A DNA stretch of 64,000 nucleotides, taken from assembly GCA_037013495.1 (NCBI GenBank), contig CM072810.1:108786398-108850397 (forward strand), given 5' to 3'. How positions within the stretch are numbered: the first letter of the stretch is position 1; each line of letters starts with the position of its first letter. Shown here piece by piece: positions 11,301 through 23,724 of this stretch. Both the position numbers and the translations under genes were made by a program. The notes under the pieces are model-generated. The model did not search any database and was not told the origin of the DNA. It worked only from the letters and a program-made list of their open reading frames with translations. The stretch is from Hippophae tibetana. Its lineage: Eukaryota; Streptophyta; Magnoliopsida; Rosales; Elaeagnaceae.

Positions 11301-14300
11301 TTTTGTTGACTGACCGATTTAGTCAACAATTTGATCCCAACCTTTTTTTATTGGACAGAATTATCCCTAATCTTTTCTAACGTACTTCTCTGATTTCAAT
11401 AAGAAAACTAAAGTTATAGAAAAATGAACTGTTGGTACTCTATAGACGATAAAACAACAAAAACACTGCAGACCTCCATTTATGGTTATAAATTATTGTC
11501 AACTTTGTAAGCCAACAACACTGTCACAAGGAACATATTTAAGTGTGCAGGTCCAGCAAGTAAAATGGAAGTAGCACATAGAGCCTTCAGCCATGATTGT
11601 TTCTTTTCATTCCTAATTTTTGAAGGATTAGGGTATCTGATTCTCTGATACAGACTAAGTACCTTTTGAATCGTAACGGAGGTCTAAAATGACTTTAGTC
11701 GTAGAATATGAACAGGCAACAATTTCACTTATCTACAACTATCAGTTTTTTTATTTAAATTAGAGAAAGGCATGATGTGCACATGCGTTTTTCCCATTAT
11801 TTCTAATGGGACTAACACGTAGGTCACCTAATTGGTCAGATAAGAGAAGAGAGTGGGCGGGCCAAATTGGTCCAATTAAAAGTTACAAGACTAATTTGGT
11901 CTAATTAGAAAAGGTTATGATGTAAGAGGTTAAGGGGAGATAGCAAGAATTAGCACAGAGGGATCAAGATTAGGGAGGTTGGGTAATAAGTGAGCAAAGT
12001 GTTCTCAAAGTACACCATTAAACAAAAAAATATTCATCAAAAACAAAATATTCATTACAGCTAAAAATACACCTATATATGCTAAACTAAAGATAATTAT
12101 GTGCCACACAATATCTTCTTTTTTATTTTTTAAATACGAAATAATATATGAAATAAATACAAAAATACAAAAGAGCGAAGAGGTCCTAACATTAAAACAG
12201 CAATACACAATGAAAACCCTAATTTATCCTACATTATTCTCCCCTACTCCGACAAGTTCAAAGGCCAAATAATAGGAATTGCTTCAACCATTCTGAGAGC
12301 TGCATGAGAAACAACAAATGAGGAATGAAATCTTTCATTACCTATTATCGTTTTAATGTTTCGATATTATAAGGTCCATGTATCCATATTTTTTAATCCA
12401 ATGATCAAGATTCATACTACATGTTACATCTCACTTACAGACACATGTAGCAAGAAGCATATTAATCTGAAACTGATAGAAATACTAAGCAACTATAGGA
12501 GATGACTTCTAGTATGGAAAGTTGCATGCCGATCTCATGAAAGTTCTGAACAATGACTTCGTCCAGTAGACGTCTAGAGAGATCACATGCAATTATGAGA
12601 ACTGGGTATCTAAAAATGCTATATTAAATGCATTTATGTGTATTGTTATATGTTTTTGCAGGAAACACAACCAAACGACAGAATTTTGTTTGCTATAATA
12701 GAGATGCCAGTAAGGTCATGGCTAAAAAATTGTGTACCTGCCCAATCAACTCATTGCCACAGAAAGACCTGCATGAATGCCAAAATAAATTATAAATGGA
12801 AAAGAAAGTTAGTGTCATCAAATCAAAAACCTCACTAGCCATAAAAATGAAAATTAAAGAAAATAGAGTCACAATACACATTTATTTATAATAATTGAAA
12901 TGGCCTCATAAGTACACATTGTTGCTACTATCTATGCACAAAAAGCATCAAATTTTGTCGCTTCGATTTATATGATAGGAATAAACCAAGTTTTCTTTTT
13001 AAAGATTCTTTGAATAGCATTAAGCCATGTTATTTGACTTATTTTGTTTTTACTACGGACACTTTGAATGCATAGTAAGCCAACATGATGCATCATGTTA
13101 GAAGTTGTGAGAAAACCAACTCTCACAAAAGCGCATGAAGCCATGTTATTTGACTTATTTTGTTTTTACTACAAACACTTTGAATGCATAGTAACTTGAT
13201 GCATCATATTAGAAGTTGTTGGAAACCAACTCTACCAAAAGCTTAAACTTTTGGAAAAGTTGGTTTCTAACTTTTGAGAGAGTTGGTTTTTCAACAAATT
13301 CTAACATGATATCAAAACTGGAGGTCCTGTGTTCAAGGCTCAATAACCCAAATTGTTGAATTACAAGTATTTGACATGCATTATTCATAGAACAAACACG
13401 TGGGGGGAGTGATAAATGTATAAAAATATTGTTGGCACTTCTCCCACTAATTATGCTTTTGAGAGAATTGATTTCCTAACAACTTCTAACATGGTATCAA
13501 AATTGGAGGTCGTGTGCTCAATACCCAAAAACCCCAATTGTTGAATTACAAGTATTTGACATGCATGGTACAAAAAGCCAACACTTGTGTGAAAGTAATA
13601 AATGTATAAAAGTATTGCTAACCCTTCCCCCACCAGCTTAAGCTTTTAAATGAGTTGATAAAGTGGAAAGGAAAGTTCTGCTCTCCTATGTAGAATACAT
13701 CAGTACTACATAAAGAATCTATATAAACTTCGAAGCATAGCCACTTTCATGGCTTGCACTACTCAAAATCATACAAACAGAGCCATGACTCCCTTCTTTC
13801 AGTTTGAACAGGTCAAATGATAAGCATAAGGTGGACTACAATACCACAAGATACATGATCTATTGAAGGATCTCTGGAGTTCACTCCTATCATTATAAGC
13901 ATTTTATAATTTATTCATTCCAAGCAATAAAATCCAAGACATGCCATTGGATTTCTTCATAAAAGTTTTTCTTTTATTAAACTTTCCAAAACATCCAAAC
14001 ACTATCATAAATAAATGTCAATCCATTGAGGCAAGCATATACCATATTAGCATCAGCCAACAAGCAACCTCGCACTCCAAAAAGGATGGTGGTGCATTGG
14101 CTGACCACTCTTTCTTTCTAGACATTATAGGTCTAGTGTATACAGCCTATAAATTATCAGAATGCTAATTATTGATTGATTTCAAAGTTAAAAGTCTCAT
14201 TTCAAAAGTGGATGCATTAAAAAGAGAATAGTCTGATTGAATTCTAGAAGAATTTTAAATGTCATATTCAGTACGTATCAGAATTTCAAATGTCATATTC

Positions 14301-16383
14301 AATACGTATCAGACACAAGCTACCATACAGAAGAAATAACCCAATTAGTAAATTAAGAATAGACAATTTCATTAAACCAGAAGAAATTTTTCCATTAGTT
14401 ACTTTATCTGCCAAATCATTTCAACCTGCATAATTCAAACAGTAAAAAATTTATTTACCAAACCTTTTCCTATTTTTTGAAAATCGTATTAGAAAATGAC
14501 CCCAAACTGTCATAAACCATTGCCTATTCAAAGTAAACTAATAGTGACTAGTGATCTAGTCACCTAGTTTGTTGACACTTTAAAGTGAAACTTTCCAAGT
14601 TCAAAGATACAAGCATTATCCTTTAAAACTTCATATCCTCAAAAGTTCATTTAAGAGGGCTTTGATTAGACATAGAGCAAAAGATATGTTAACCAGTGGA
14701 CTCCAACTAAGTAGAATTTCATTCACTCGATTCAGAGTCAATTTTCATCAATTTTAAAAATTAACAACGTTTAACAATCGTCAATATGTCTCAATAATGC
14801 ATTAAAAACAGCTTCTCGTAGATGCAATACCAATTTTTACCATCCCTTGTAGAACACAAACCACTAAAAGATACAGCATGGTCCCAGTTTTGGTGACTAA
14901 ATGTAATATTTTAGCTTGCATCAGACAGGTTCCAGTTGCAGTTCAGCAGTACAAGCGGAAGAAGTAACTCACTAACTCCCTATAGGGCATGATAATATAG
15001 AGGTATCAGGTCATCAGCAGCTAAAAGAGCCATGATTTATTTAGATACCCTACACGCAGGGAAAGGATGGTTCAGAAAACTGATGTCTTGATACAATATG
15101 GTTCTTTCAAACCAAGAGTTGCTAAGAAAAGCATATTATGGTTGGAAATTGACAATATATGAATGCCAAGCCAGTGAAGTAAATGTGGAAACATGGCCTC
15201 ACAAGCTTTTAATTCTTTGTAGAATTACCTGCCTTTGCAAATTTAGAAACTGCATAATTGTGGAAAGAATAAAACCTTGTATGTCAAATCCACACAAGAA
15301 AAATAATTCTGCTCTGGAAAGTGGAAACATAGTATCCTCTCAAAATCTAGATAAACTATGACATTTTGAGCTTTTAATCCATCCATTTACCACTTGAGGC
15401 AAAAGAAAAAGGCATCTTTATACTAGTATATATATCAAATTTAACTATCCCAAATTCCAATAACAAGCCTATAAGCATTTTTCATGTCTAACCCTTAATT
15501 TTAGCCAGATAAAAACACAAGTAATTTTTTCATATGTAAAAGACAACAAAAGACTATTAAAGCAACACAACCCAAACCCTATTTGCAACATTAAAGAAAA
15601 ATTGTAAAAGGGAACACAATTCTGTAAACCGCCATGAAACATATGACCAGATAAAGCCATCAATGGAACATCCTAATAAGTCTGGTATCTTATTACACAT
15701 CAAAGTGGAAGTTAACGTAGCACTGTACAGAAAAGCACGTGAGACCCAAGTCAAACTATTAAAGCCAACTCCAAAACTAACAAACTTTAATAAGTTCAGT
15801 TCGGGCATCATATGCAGCTGGAAGCCAATTTCAACAACATAAAATTAGGGTTTTGAAACATGATGGTTCCACTTCCACAATTAGCTAGACTTTTTAAATT
15901 CCTTTTACATGCCAGCAATTTCAAACTTAAATTGAAATCTTATAATCAAACTCAGGACACGGATGGAATATCTTTCTGTCACGTAAAGCATCCTAAAACA
16001 AGCAGATAAAATCACATACACCATCAAAACAAACCATCCTCCCAATAACAACAATAAAAGAAAAAAGAAACTAAAGCCCCTTAAGTCAAATAGCACTCAG
16101 ATTAAGCTAACATTAGCAACATGTATGACGGCAGAAATTAAATATATTTACCTTCCCTCAGTTTCACGTCAAACAACCAAAAAATCCAATCATAAATAAA
16201 CACAGGAAAATATAGCAAAGTCTTAAAATTTAACATTAAAACAGAGGGAATCAAATTTAAAAAACTGATTATTTTCACCAAAAACCTGATAATCTTCTCA
16301 AGGTAATCCGAAAGAATGGTTTGCCAATAAGGTCCCATGGCGGCGGTGACATCGACAATCAGAATCAACTGCTTGTCCGCCAT
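2372..16383 (-). CDS. MED25: Mediator complex subunit 25 (MED25/PFT1), complete 15-exon gene
   Basis: MED25 is a Mediator subunit that links transcription factors (for example MYC2 in jasmonate signalling) to RNA polymerase II; in Arabidopsis it is PFT1, acting in flowering time and defence. I read coding exons 16383-16286, 12768-12738, 11105-11042, 10560-10430, 9279-9070, 8970-8905, 8540-8342, 6468-6401, 6283-5456, 5307-5254, 4926-4898, 4342-4274, 4162-4078, 3224-3138 and 2782-2372. All junctions are GT-AG and phases agree, giving 2430 nt, 809 aa (Arabidopsis is about 836). The start MADKQLILIVD opens a von Willebrand A fold (about residues 1-225). A Ser/Met/Gly-rich linker fills exon 9 (290-565). 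The activator-interacting (ACID) domain, ending near FKPQ, spans about 555-680. A Gln/Met/His-rich tail ends GGGGFMG. An upstream in-frame ATG at 16413 is less likely, as MADKQ aligns with the family start. Confidence 0.95.
2440..2760 (-). repeat. Gln/Met/His-encoding CAG-type repeat in MED25 exon 15
   Basis: Interrupted CAG/CAA/ATG/CAC codons encode runs of Q with M and H. The tract differs in length and order from the second copy (exon 15 encodes 136 residues here and 134 there), as expected for replication slippage. Open frames in other phases on both strands are by-products of this repeat. Confidence 0.9.
6469..8341 (-). other. MED25 intron 7 with embedded repeat A
   Basis: A 1.9-kb intron between exon 7 (ends CCATCAG then GT) and exon 8 (preceded by GTTGTTAG). 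About a third of it is dispersed repeat A, copy 2. Nothing else coding is seen. The intron keeps proper splice sites despite the insertion. Confidence 0.8.
7288..7907. repeat. Dispersed repeat A, copy 2 (in MED25 intron 7)
   Basis: Matches 1138-1739 in direct orientation. This copy carries an extra stretch of roughly 20 bp around CAGTTCAAAACTTTAAGACA. Its partner lies just downstream of the gene, so the two could mediate unequal crossing over across exons 8-15. Confidence 0.75.
13022..13245. repeat. 116-bp tandem duplication in MED25 intron 1
   Basis: The segment beginning AAGCCATGTTATTTGACTTA occurs at 13022 and again at 13138. Each copy includes TTAGAAGTTGT followed by a foldback around CCAACTCT. 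It merges on the right with the PBS-like repeats at 13271-13640. Confidence 0.75.
13271..13640 (+). repeat. 185-bp tandem repeat resembling LTR end plus primer-binding site
   Basis: Two units begin at about 13271 and 13456. Each reads CTTTTGAGAG, then TTCTAACA, then TGRTATCAAAA, followed by GGAGGTC and ATTACAAGTATTTGACATGC. TTCTAACA joined to TGGTATC is the usual junction of a plant LTR and an initiator tRNA-Met primer-binding site. I infer the remains of a terminal-repeat element (TRIM or LARD type) without coding sequence. Confidence 0.5.
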
Positions 16384-18121
16384 TGCAAAGGCCCTGCTGT
16401 AAGAGACAAACAAAAAATCTTAACAGAAACTGGCAGAAATAGGCGAACAAAGCTTTGCTATTCTTCTTCAATGGAGTAAATGCATGCGAGAGTCACGTGA
16501 CTGGGGAAAATAGGCGAGAACTGAGAAGGAAAGGGATCAAAGAATTAGGATTGGAATAATTATAAGGGATTTCTCAGTGGAAATCAAACGTCCTGGTTTT
16601 GGTTGAAAACGGAGGAGGAGACTCATAGCCCATCCACTTTTGGTCTTCCAGTTATGGCAGTTTGGCTCCTTGCTTTTAAGCTGTGATTTCTGCCGGTGGT
16701 CTCATATTGGGCAATTTCATCGGGAAATATGAGAAAATGGGCCGATAATCCAGCCCAATTAGTAAAGTTATCTGAGTTTTTTTTTTCGTAATACACTTAA
16801 ATATAAACGCATTTTTATAATATTATATAACACTAATAATACAACTAAATTCTACGACGTTTGCTAATATGGTATTTTCTGCACAAGTTTTTTTTTTGTA
16901 TTATGTATTTCTCTTATTTTCTTTCTATGTATAATATTTATTTCTTTATTTTTAATCAATTAATTTTTTTATTCAATTCTTGAAGAAATAAAAAAACTTA
17001 TAAATTTGAATATAACATGTAAGGGACTTGTTTGATAAATTATTGGATATAAAATATGTATCTATTTATAATTTAAATCTAAAATATTTAATACTTTTAA
17101 ACTAATATATATTTATATATTTGTTGAATTCATTCTTGTGTTGTTTGTGTTTATCATTAAATTATTGAAAAAAAATATCAAAAGTGCTCTAATATTATTC
17201 AAAAATTGTACTTAAAAAACAATATAATAGAAAAAAATTAGAAGGAATATTTAAAACAAAGAATGCATGCATGATTTCATTTCATTACTTATATAAAAAT
17301 TGCTTCATATTTATAGTCTTATTTTTATTTGTTTTGCTTTTTTTTATCTCATTTTCTTTCTAAAATTTACTTGTTTTACTACTTTTAATTTTTAATATTA
17401 ATTTTTTGTAGTTTTTAATTACTAAGTGGATATTTCAAAAAAAATTATAAAACAAATAAATAACCAAATACAATTATTTCTTGAAGATACTATTTTTTTT
17501 ATATCACGGTTGTACATTTATATACCTAGATATATGTATAAATAATTATCCGAGTTTAAACTCAAACTGCTGATAATCAACATATATTATTAAATTATAA
17601 AAGATTATTATTTTTTAAAAGTAATAATCAATAATATATTTTGATATTTTTAAACATGTATTTAAATTAAGATAAGTAGAAACTCTTAAAAAATTTATAT
17701 TTAAATGATAATAATAAAAACAATAAAGGAAAAAAATCATGTGTAATTTTATATTTGACTTGGATGTTAAAATAAAATAAAATTAAATTCATTGAATTAT
17801 TATCATGAAACCTTATTTCTCTCAAATGTCTACTTAACCACGTGGTCAGCTTGAAGTACTCTTTTTTAAACATAATTATATTATCATTTAGTCTTCTTCT
17901 TTTTTCTCATATTTCTTATTTGTTACCCCCAATAAGTTTTTATTTTACTTTGATTTTGCTCTATTTTGAATGTTGTAAACGTTACTTCTAGTTTTACATA
18001 ATTTTAATTCCATTTTTTAAACAAATATTTAATAGTATTACTATTTTCATTAAATTTAAATTTTATTATTATTAATGTCTTTTAATTTCTAAAAAATATA
18101 ATTATATCATTTAAAATATAT
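16384..18121. other. MED25 5' flank and AT-rich intergenic DNA
   Basis: The first 300 bp upstream of the MED25 start codon are of mixed composition and probably hold the 5' untranslated region and core promoter on the minus strand; no clear TATA box stands out. Beyond about 16.8 kb the sequence is very AT-rich with homopolymer runs and no gene that I can recognise. Confidence 0.55.
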
Positions 18122-18435
18122 TGTTAAAAATTTAGGTGTAACTCAATCTAATAATATCTTGTTGAGTTAAGAGTTGTTTAAGCTTATAAGTAGTTTTGTT
18201 GTCTTGCTCCTAGTTGATGTAGGATAAGGATACTTAACAATCTCTTTTTACACGACGAACAAATGTGGACATAAATATCACGGTAAGACTGTGGTAGAGC
18301 CAACACATAAAGACTAAGAACATAGTTATGATACAATGTTATAAATTTAGGTATAACTCAATCTAATAAGATCTCATTGAGTTAAGAGTTGCCCAAATTT
18401 AACTTCCAACCGATATGAGATAAATATATTTAACA
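18122..18435 (-). mobile_element. TRIM element with two LTRs and TATAT target duplication
   Basis: Two related terminal repeats, 18122-18239 (118 bp) and 18337-18435 (99 bp), both start TGTTA and end TTAACA. They share AACTCAATCTAATAA and TTGAGTTAAGAGTTG. The internal segment is only about 97 bp. Read on the minus strand, the right LTR ends AACA and is followed by TTGTATCATAAC, a mutated tRNA-Met primer site; the left LTR is preceded by a purine run, AAAAAGAGAT. The whole is flanked by TATAT on both sides (18117-18121, 18436-18440). No coding sequence: a classic terminal-repeat retrotransposon in miniature. Confidence 0.8.
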
Positions 18436-19845
18436 TATATAACTCTAAAAGTTAAAATCTAAAATATACAATAAATATTAAAATACTTTATATTATTCTT
18501 TTAATAAATAATTTATGTAAAAACAACCTAAAATTCTAAGAAGTTCTAGTTTTCAAATTACTCTAATATTCATTTTCTTAAAAAATGAATGTAATAAAAT
18601 ATTTGAAAAGTTATAAAAATAACAATTTTAAAACTTATAACTACAAAGATAGCATATTTATTTTACATATTTTACTATTAAAAAAGTTTAACATATCATT
18701 TTATTTTATATAACATCAAATTAAGTGATATTCAAATTAAGTTATAACCATTTATATCGTTTAAATATTAAATACAGTTAAATTAAAACCTATTTTTAGG
18801 TATTATTTTTTGTTGATATAAGTTTAAACAATGTTACAACTTGAGTTATTACTATTTTTGTTGATATAAATTAAAACCTATTTTTGGGCCTCGTATACCG
18901 TTGATATTCTTCGACCAATTTCGTCATTTAAGTTATAGTAAACACGAGCGTTGACTTAAAACACAAAGACTTGGGTGAGTGTTGTGGGCTTGGAATTGAC
19001 ACATAGAGACGTGTTTTTTTTATGTTGCTGATCACGTGGCTCTGTGAAACGTGGGCATTGGACTACTCCTTGGACCCTCTTGGATCTAAGATACTGCTTC
19101 ATCTTTTCCCCTATTTCATTCATACTCGGGGGTAATTGAGAACTAATTGAAATTTTAAAACACATTTTGTCTTGAGAAAAATAAAATTTTTACCTGTAGA
19201 GAATTTTAAATTTTTATTTTTAACTTATATATGGACGGAGATTTAATGTAATTACACACTTATACTTTTTTAATAATTTGATTATACAATCATAATGAAA
19301 AAAAGGTTTAATAATATATAATTTGATAATAGTTTTATAAATTAATTCAAACTAAAGAGTATCCCTAAAAGGATCCACATTATTACTAAATGACCTTACA
19401 TTATTTAAAAATTTGAAAATGGTTTTGACATGTTTTAAGCAACTTTCGGTCGATTTTAACATATTACAATATTTCAATCCACTTAAAACAAAACAAAAAA
19501 TAAATTAATCAACTTTTACTTAAACAAATATTTAAAAAATATTCAATAAAATGAATATATGAATTTTTTTAATGGATAAATTCATACTTATAACACACAA
19601 AAGTAAGATTTGAAATTGATATGTTAATTCTTAATTATGATACTTGATTAAGATAATATAAATAAAATTTATTTAAATAATAAATAGAAAAATATTTATA
19701 TATATATAATTTATTTCATATATTAAGTTACATAAATGAAATAGTTATAATTCCAAAGTCGGGTAATAAATATAGAGTGACACATTATAAAAAAGAAGAA
19801 GATAAATTTAAGTGTTAGTTAATTTATATATAATATAGATTTATA
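18436..19845. other. AT-rich intergenic DNA
   Basis: No gene recognised. A locally GC-richer stretch at about 18950-19150 has a 69-codon open frame on the minus strand without recognisable domains; I treat it as chance. Confidence 0.55.
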
Positions 19846-19849
19846 GATG

Positions 19850-21516
19850 CATCCATTATGTAGAAGCTTAATTTCTTATCTTCTCGATCATTCCCTTCGT
19901 CTCATTCAACACCGTCCAATGATAAAGATACTTCTCATTCTGTATCTCATGTACTTGTCTATGACTAATTATCACCTGCATATTGTGTCTTTGCTATTTC
20001 TATTTCCATTCTTAGGGAACCAACCATATTTGTTGAAGCTTTCAACGATCCAAAATGGTGGCTTGCCATGAAATAAGAACTAGATGCTCTTGAAACTAAT
20101 AGCATTTGGATGCTTCAATAGATTCCTCCAAACAAGAAACCAGTTGGTTGTAATTGGGTCTACAAAATCAAGTATAATCCTGATGGCTCTATGGAACGAT
20201 ACAAGGCTTGGTTAGTGGCAAAAGGATACAGTCAAATTGAAGGTTTTGACTATCAAGAAACTTTTGTACTAGTAGCCAAACTTGTCACTATTTGACTTCT
20301 TCTTGCCGTTGCTGCTATTCAAAATTGGCATCTTTGACAACTCGATGTCAACAATCTCTATGGTGATCTTCATGAAGATATCTACATGTCCCTTCCACCT
20401 GGATTCAGACGAAAGGGGGAAACACGAGTATATAAGCAACACAAATCTTTGTATGGACTCAAACAAGCCTCACGACAATGGTTCATCAAGCTATCAACAA
20501 CACTTAAGCTAATTGGTTTTAACCAATCCAAGTATGATCACTCAATATTCGTCTGAACCCGTGGTAATTCCTTCTCTGCTCTTATTGTCTATGTATATGA
20601 TATAATCATAACATGAAACAATGTACAAGGCATTGAAGAAACCAAGAATCATCTCATGAGACAATTCAAGCTTAAAGATCTCGGTGAATTAAAGTATTTT
20701 TTGGGCATAGAAATTTCACTTTCCAGGAAGGGAATTGCTCTGTCACAACACAAGTACGCACTTGAAATATTGGAAGACATGGGTTATCTTGGTGCCAAAT
20801 CTGCCAATTCACCTATGGAATAAAATTTATCCCTTAGCAAGGTTGAAGGGGAATTCACCAGTAATCCCACATCCTATCGAAAACTTGTTGAAAGATTAAT
20901 ATACTTGACCATCACAAGGCCTGACTTAGTGTATGTTGTGTACATTCTCAGTTAATATATGGATAAACCACGTTAACGACATTTGGAGGCAGCTCAACGA
21001 GTGCTACGATATGTCAAGAACATACCAGGGCAAGGTCTCTTTTTCTTAGTAACTAGTTCATTACAACTAAATGCTTTTTGTGATGCATATTGGGCAAAAT
21101 ACACACATACACGACGATCAACCATAAGATATCGTATGTTTCTTGGAAACTCGCTAATTTCTTAGAAGACTAAGAAACAAAATATAGTCTCACGATCAAG
21201 TGCAGAAACAGAATATCGCTCTATGGCAGCCGCATGTTGAGAAGTAACGTAGTTACGATACATTTTGGATGATTTGGGTATCAGATACTCTCAACCAACC
21301 AAGTTATATTGTGACAATCAAGCAACCCTTCACATTGCATCAAATCCATTGTTTCATGAGCGAACCAAACACATAAAGATCTATTGTCATCTAGTAAGAG
21401 AAAAGATTCAAGCTGGAATGATCAAAACTTATCATATCTCTACATTAGAGCAACCAGCATATATATTTACCAAATCCTTGAGTTTTCTAAGTTCTCGAGC
21501 TTACTTAACAAGTTAG
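19850..21516 (+). pseudogene. Ty1/copia pol fragment (reverse transcriptase-RNase H), decayed
   Basis: Translation with several in-frame stops shows the C-terminal half of copia polyprotein in order: the linker before reverse transcriptase ([20 protein letters not shown]), the reverse transcriptase core ([12 protein letters not shown]), the YVDD-box region changed to YVYD, and RNase H ([21 protein letters not shown]). At least eight stop codons interrupt it, and gag, protease and integrase are absent. A purine run and an LTR follow it immediately. The catalytic YVDD change plus the stops make it inactive. Confidence 0.85.
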
Positions 21517-21550
21517 GAATAATTAACATATATTCCAACTTAAGGGGGAA

Positions 21551-21755
21551 TGTTAAAGAACTTGAGATCCAGCTGGTGACAACCAACACACCAGTTGGAA
21601 GCAGCCACCAACAGCTTGGTGGGAAATGATAGACTGTCCAAGAACACGTCTCTCCATAATTGTGTTTATTTTTAATTATTACAATTTTTCTTTTCTTTTG
21701 TATAAATAGGTTGTAAACATTCGTTTATTCATCATCAATAAAACCAAATTTAACA
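21551..21755 (+). repeat. LTR following the copia pol fragment
   Basis: Preceded by the polypurine tract TTAAGGGGGAA, it starts TGTTAAAGAACTTG and ends CCAAATTTAACA (205 bp). A TATA box (TATAAATAGG) lies at 21701 and AATAAAA near 21738. Directly after it comes TGATATCAAAG, resembling a primer-binding site, which should follow a 5' LTR and not a 3' LTR. Confidence 0.75.
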
Positions 21756-22001
21756 TGATATCAAAGTAGGTTACCTGGTCAGTGTAGTTGTTTCACCACT
21801 GATGAGTGATGTATTTTGCCACTTTGGTTCCATAAGCTCAACATCCCCGTCGGTATCAAGGGGACATACCCTTGCCGATGTAAGAAGGAGTGTTAAAGTC
21901 TCACATCGATTGAAGATCGCGTCCATGCTACGCATATAAATAAGGGTAGTCTTTCATCTCATAACCTGAGTTTTAAGATAGAATTAGACCCAAATTTAAC
22001 A
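21756..22001 (+). mobile_element. Small LTR-element remnant: PBS, spacer, purine tract, 111-bp LTR
   Basis: After TGATATCAAAG (21756) there are about 130 bp of spacer, then the purine tract AAGAAGGAG, then an LTR-like segment 21891-22001 that begins TGTTAAAGTCTCACATCG and ends CAAATTTAACA, with TATAAATAAG inside. It shares its first bases and overall plan with the 111-bp insertion in the LHT pseudogene (49423-49533). I read it as the internal part and 3' LTR of a TRIM whose 5' LTR merged with, or was replaced by, the copia LTR. Confidence 0.5.
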
Positions 22002-23688
22002 AAAAGTTCGATTCTTTCTCTCAATCCTATAAGTCTAAATTACTGAAGGCATTTATCGAATGGAACTGGTGGGTGTCCCAATCTAAAAAATGAACCCATG
22101 TTTTTATCATAACAATACCCTAGTCATTTCTTTTAAACGACTACAACTATATCATCGTAATTATATAATAATAATTAAAAAAAAATCATTGGTTTTTGAA
22201 AAAATAAATAAAATATTTCTTCTCATATGTAAACTAGTAAGATCAAACCAACGTATCTTAATTGGCTTGAATCATGTGGTTAAATGAGAGAGACCTATTG
22301 GAAATTTGCTTATATATATATATTCTTATAAGTTTTTGGATAAAATCACTTATATATTTTAGATTTTTAATCATCTTATAATTTATTTAAAATATTAATG
22401 TTAATCAAAAAATTATTTATTATTTTTTTATAAAATATTATTTATCTCAAATAATATAAATAATTATTAATTTTTTTATTTTAATTATCTTAAATTTTAT
22501 TTTTATCAATTAAGTATTAATATAAATTATCGGCACTTAAAATATTTTAAAAAATATATAATAGTTATTTATTTATTTTTTTATAATATTATTTATCTTA
22601 AGTAATATAAAAAAATTTCTTTTAATTATCTTAAATTTTATTTTTATTAATTAAATTATAAACTAATATATGTAAATTTTATTAATGAGATTAAAAACTA
22701 AATAAACCAAATTATTTGGGCTCACTTCTTGCGTGGAAAATGTGTACCTCGGAAATTACATGGCTTCATTATTTGCATGCAGTATCACGTAGAATAATAT
22801 AATAATTTTTGATTTTTTACGTTCAATATCTTACTATAAATATAATAATTTAAATATATTTTTATTAAAATAAAAAAAATATATATAATCATTTTTTTAA
22901 CTAAAAATAAATATTAATTTAAAAATAACTAAAGTTATATTTTATTGTGCATGCAGTATCACGTAGAATATAAATTCTAAATCGCCTTATTCCTCCTAGG
23001 TAAGTTTGGCAGGGTAGTCAGTACAGTGCAACTATGGTGCTCTGAAGTGCACTAGATATTTATGCTTGGAGGTGTTGTCAGACTAGTAAGGTACCTAGCT
23101 ACGTATATGGTATAATTACATTCCTCTCAAAGTTTTCAATGACAATCATCTTAATTCCTTCTCAGTTCATCTACGTATATTATGTAATTTTCTTTAAAAT
23201 AATAAAAATAAATAATTTGTTACTTGTTACACGTCACATTTTTTGTCCACATAAAGTTGCTATGAGCCATCTCTCTAATTATTTAAAACTTGAAGGGTTC
23301 CAATGCTTCCAAATTTTCTTTTGTTTATTAATCTGGTAGTTTCTTCTTTAAAAGAATCTAGAATAAAACTGATTGGTTACATAGTGGAATCTTATGATTT
23401 TTGGAAAATTAAAAAAAAAATATATCTTTAAAATTTATAATAATAAAAATAATATTAATTTAATTTAAATATATCTTTAAAATTAAATATCTTTGAACAT
23501 GTATAAATCATAATAATTTAATTTAAATATTAAATTAGTTCGTACTAAAAATAAAATGATAGGTTGAATTTTTGTAATAGTAAAAATATATAATTATTAT
23601 ATTTATAAATTTTAGAGTTGTTATTTTTTTTTTGAAGATTTTTTAATATGAGACTATCTCCTATCCTCTTTAACTTTTTTTGTTTTAC

Positions 23689-23724
<36 letters not shown>

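Larger units (their letters stand above)
12769..16285 (-). other. MED25 intron 1 (3.5 kb) with nested repeats
   Basis: The long first intron separates the 98-nt first coding exon from a 31-nt microexon (exon 2). It contains tandem and TRIM-like repeats at 13022-13640 and a short tandem duplication near 14245-14311. Other open frames in it are short and unrecognised. Large first introns of plant genes often hold regulatory sequence, but I see no specific element. Confidence 0.7.

Noticed and set aside
13271..13640. Direct repeats considered as a CRISPR-like array
   Set aside because: Only two long units without short spacers, in a plant intron; the LTR/primer-site words explain them better.
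18956..19165. Minus-strand 69-codon open frame with mixed composition
   Set aside because: No recognisable domain, no splice-linked neighbour; could be chance in a locally GC-richer stretch.
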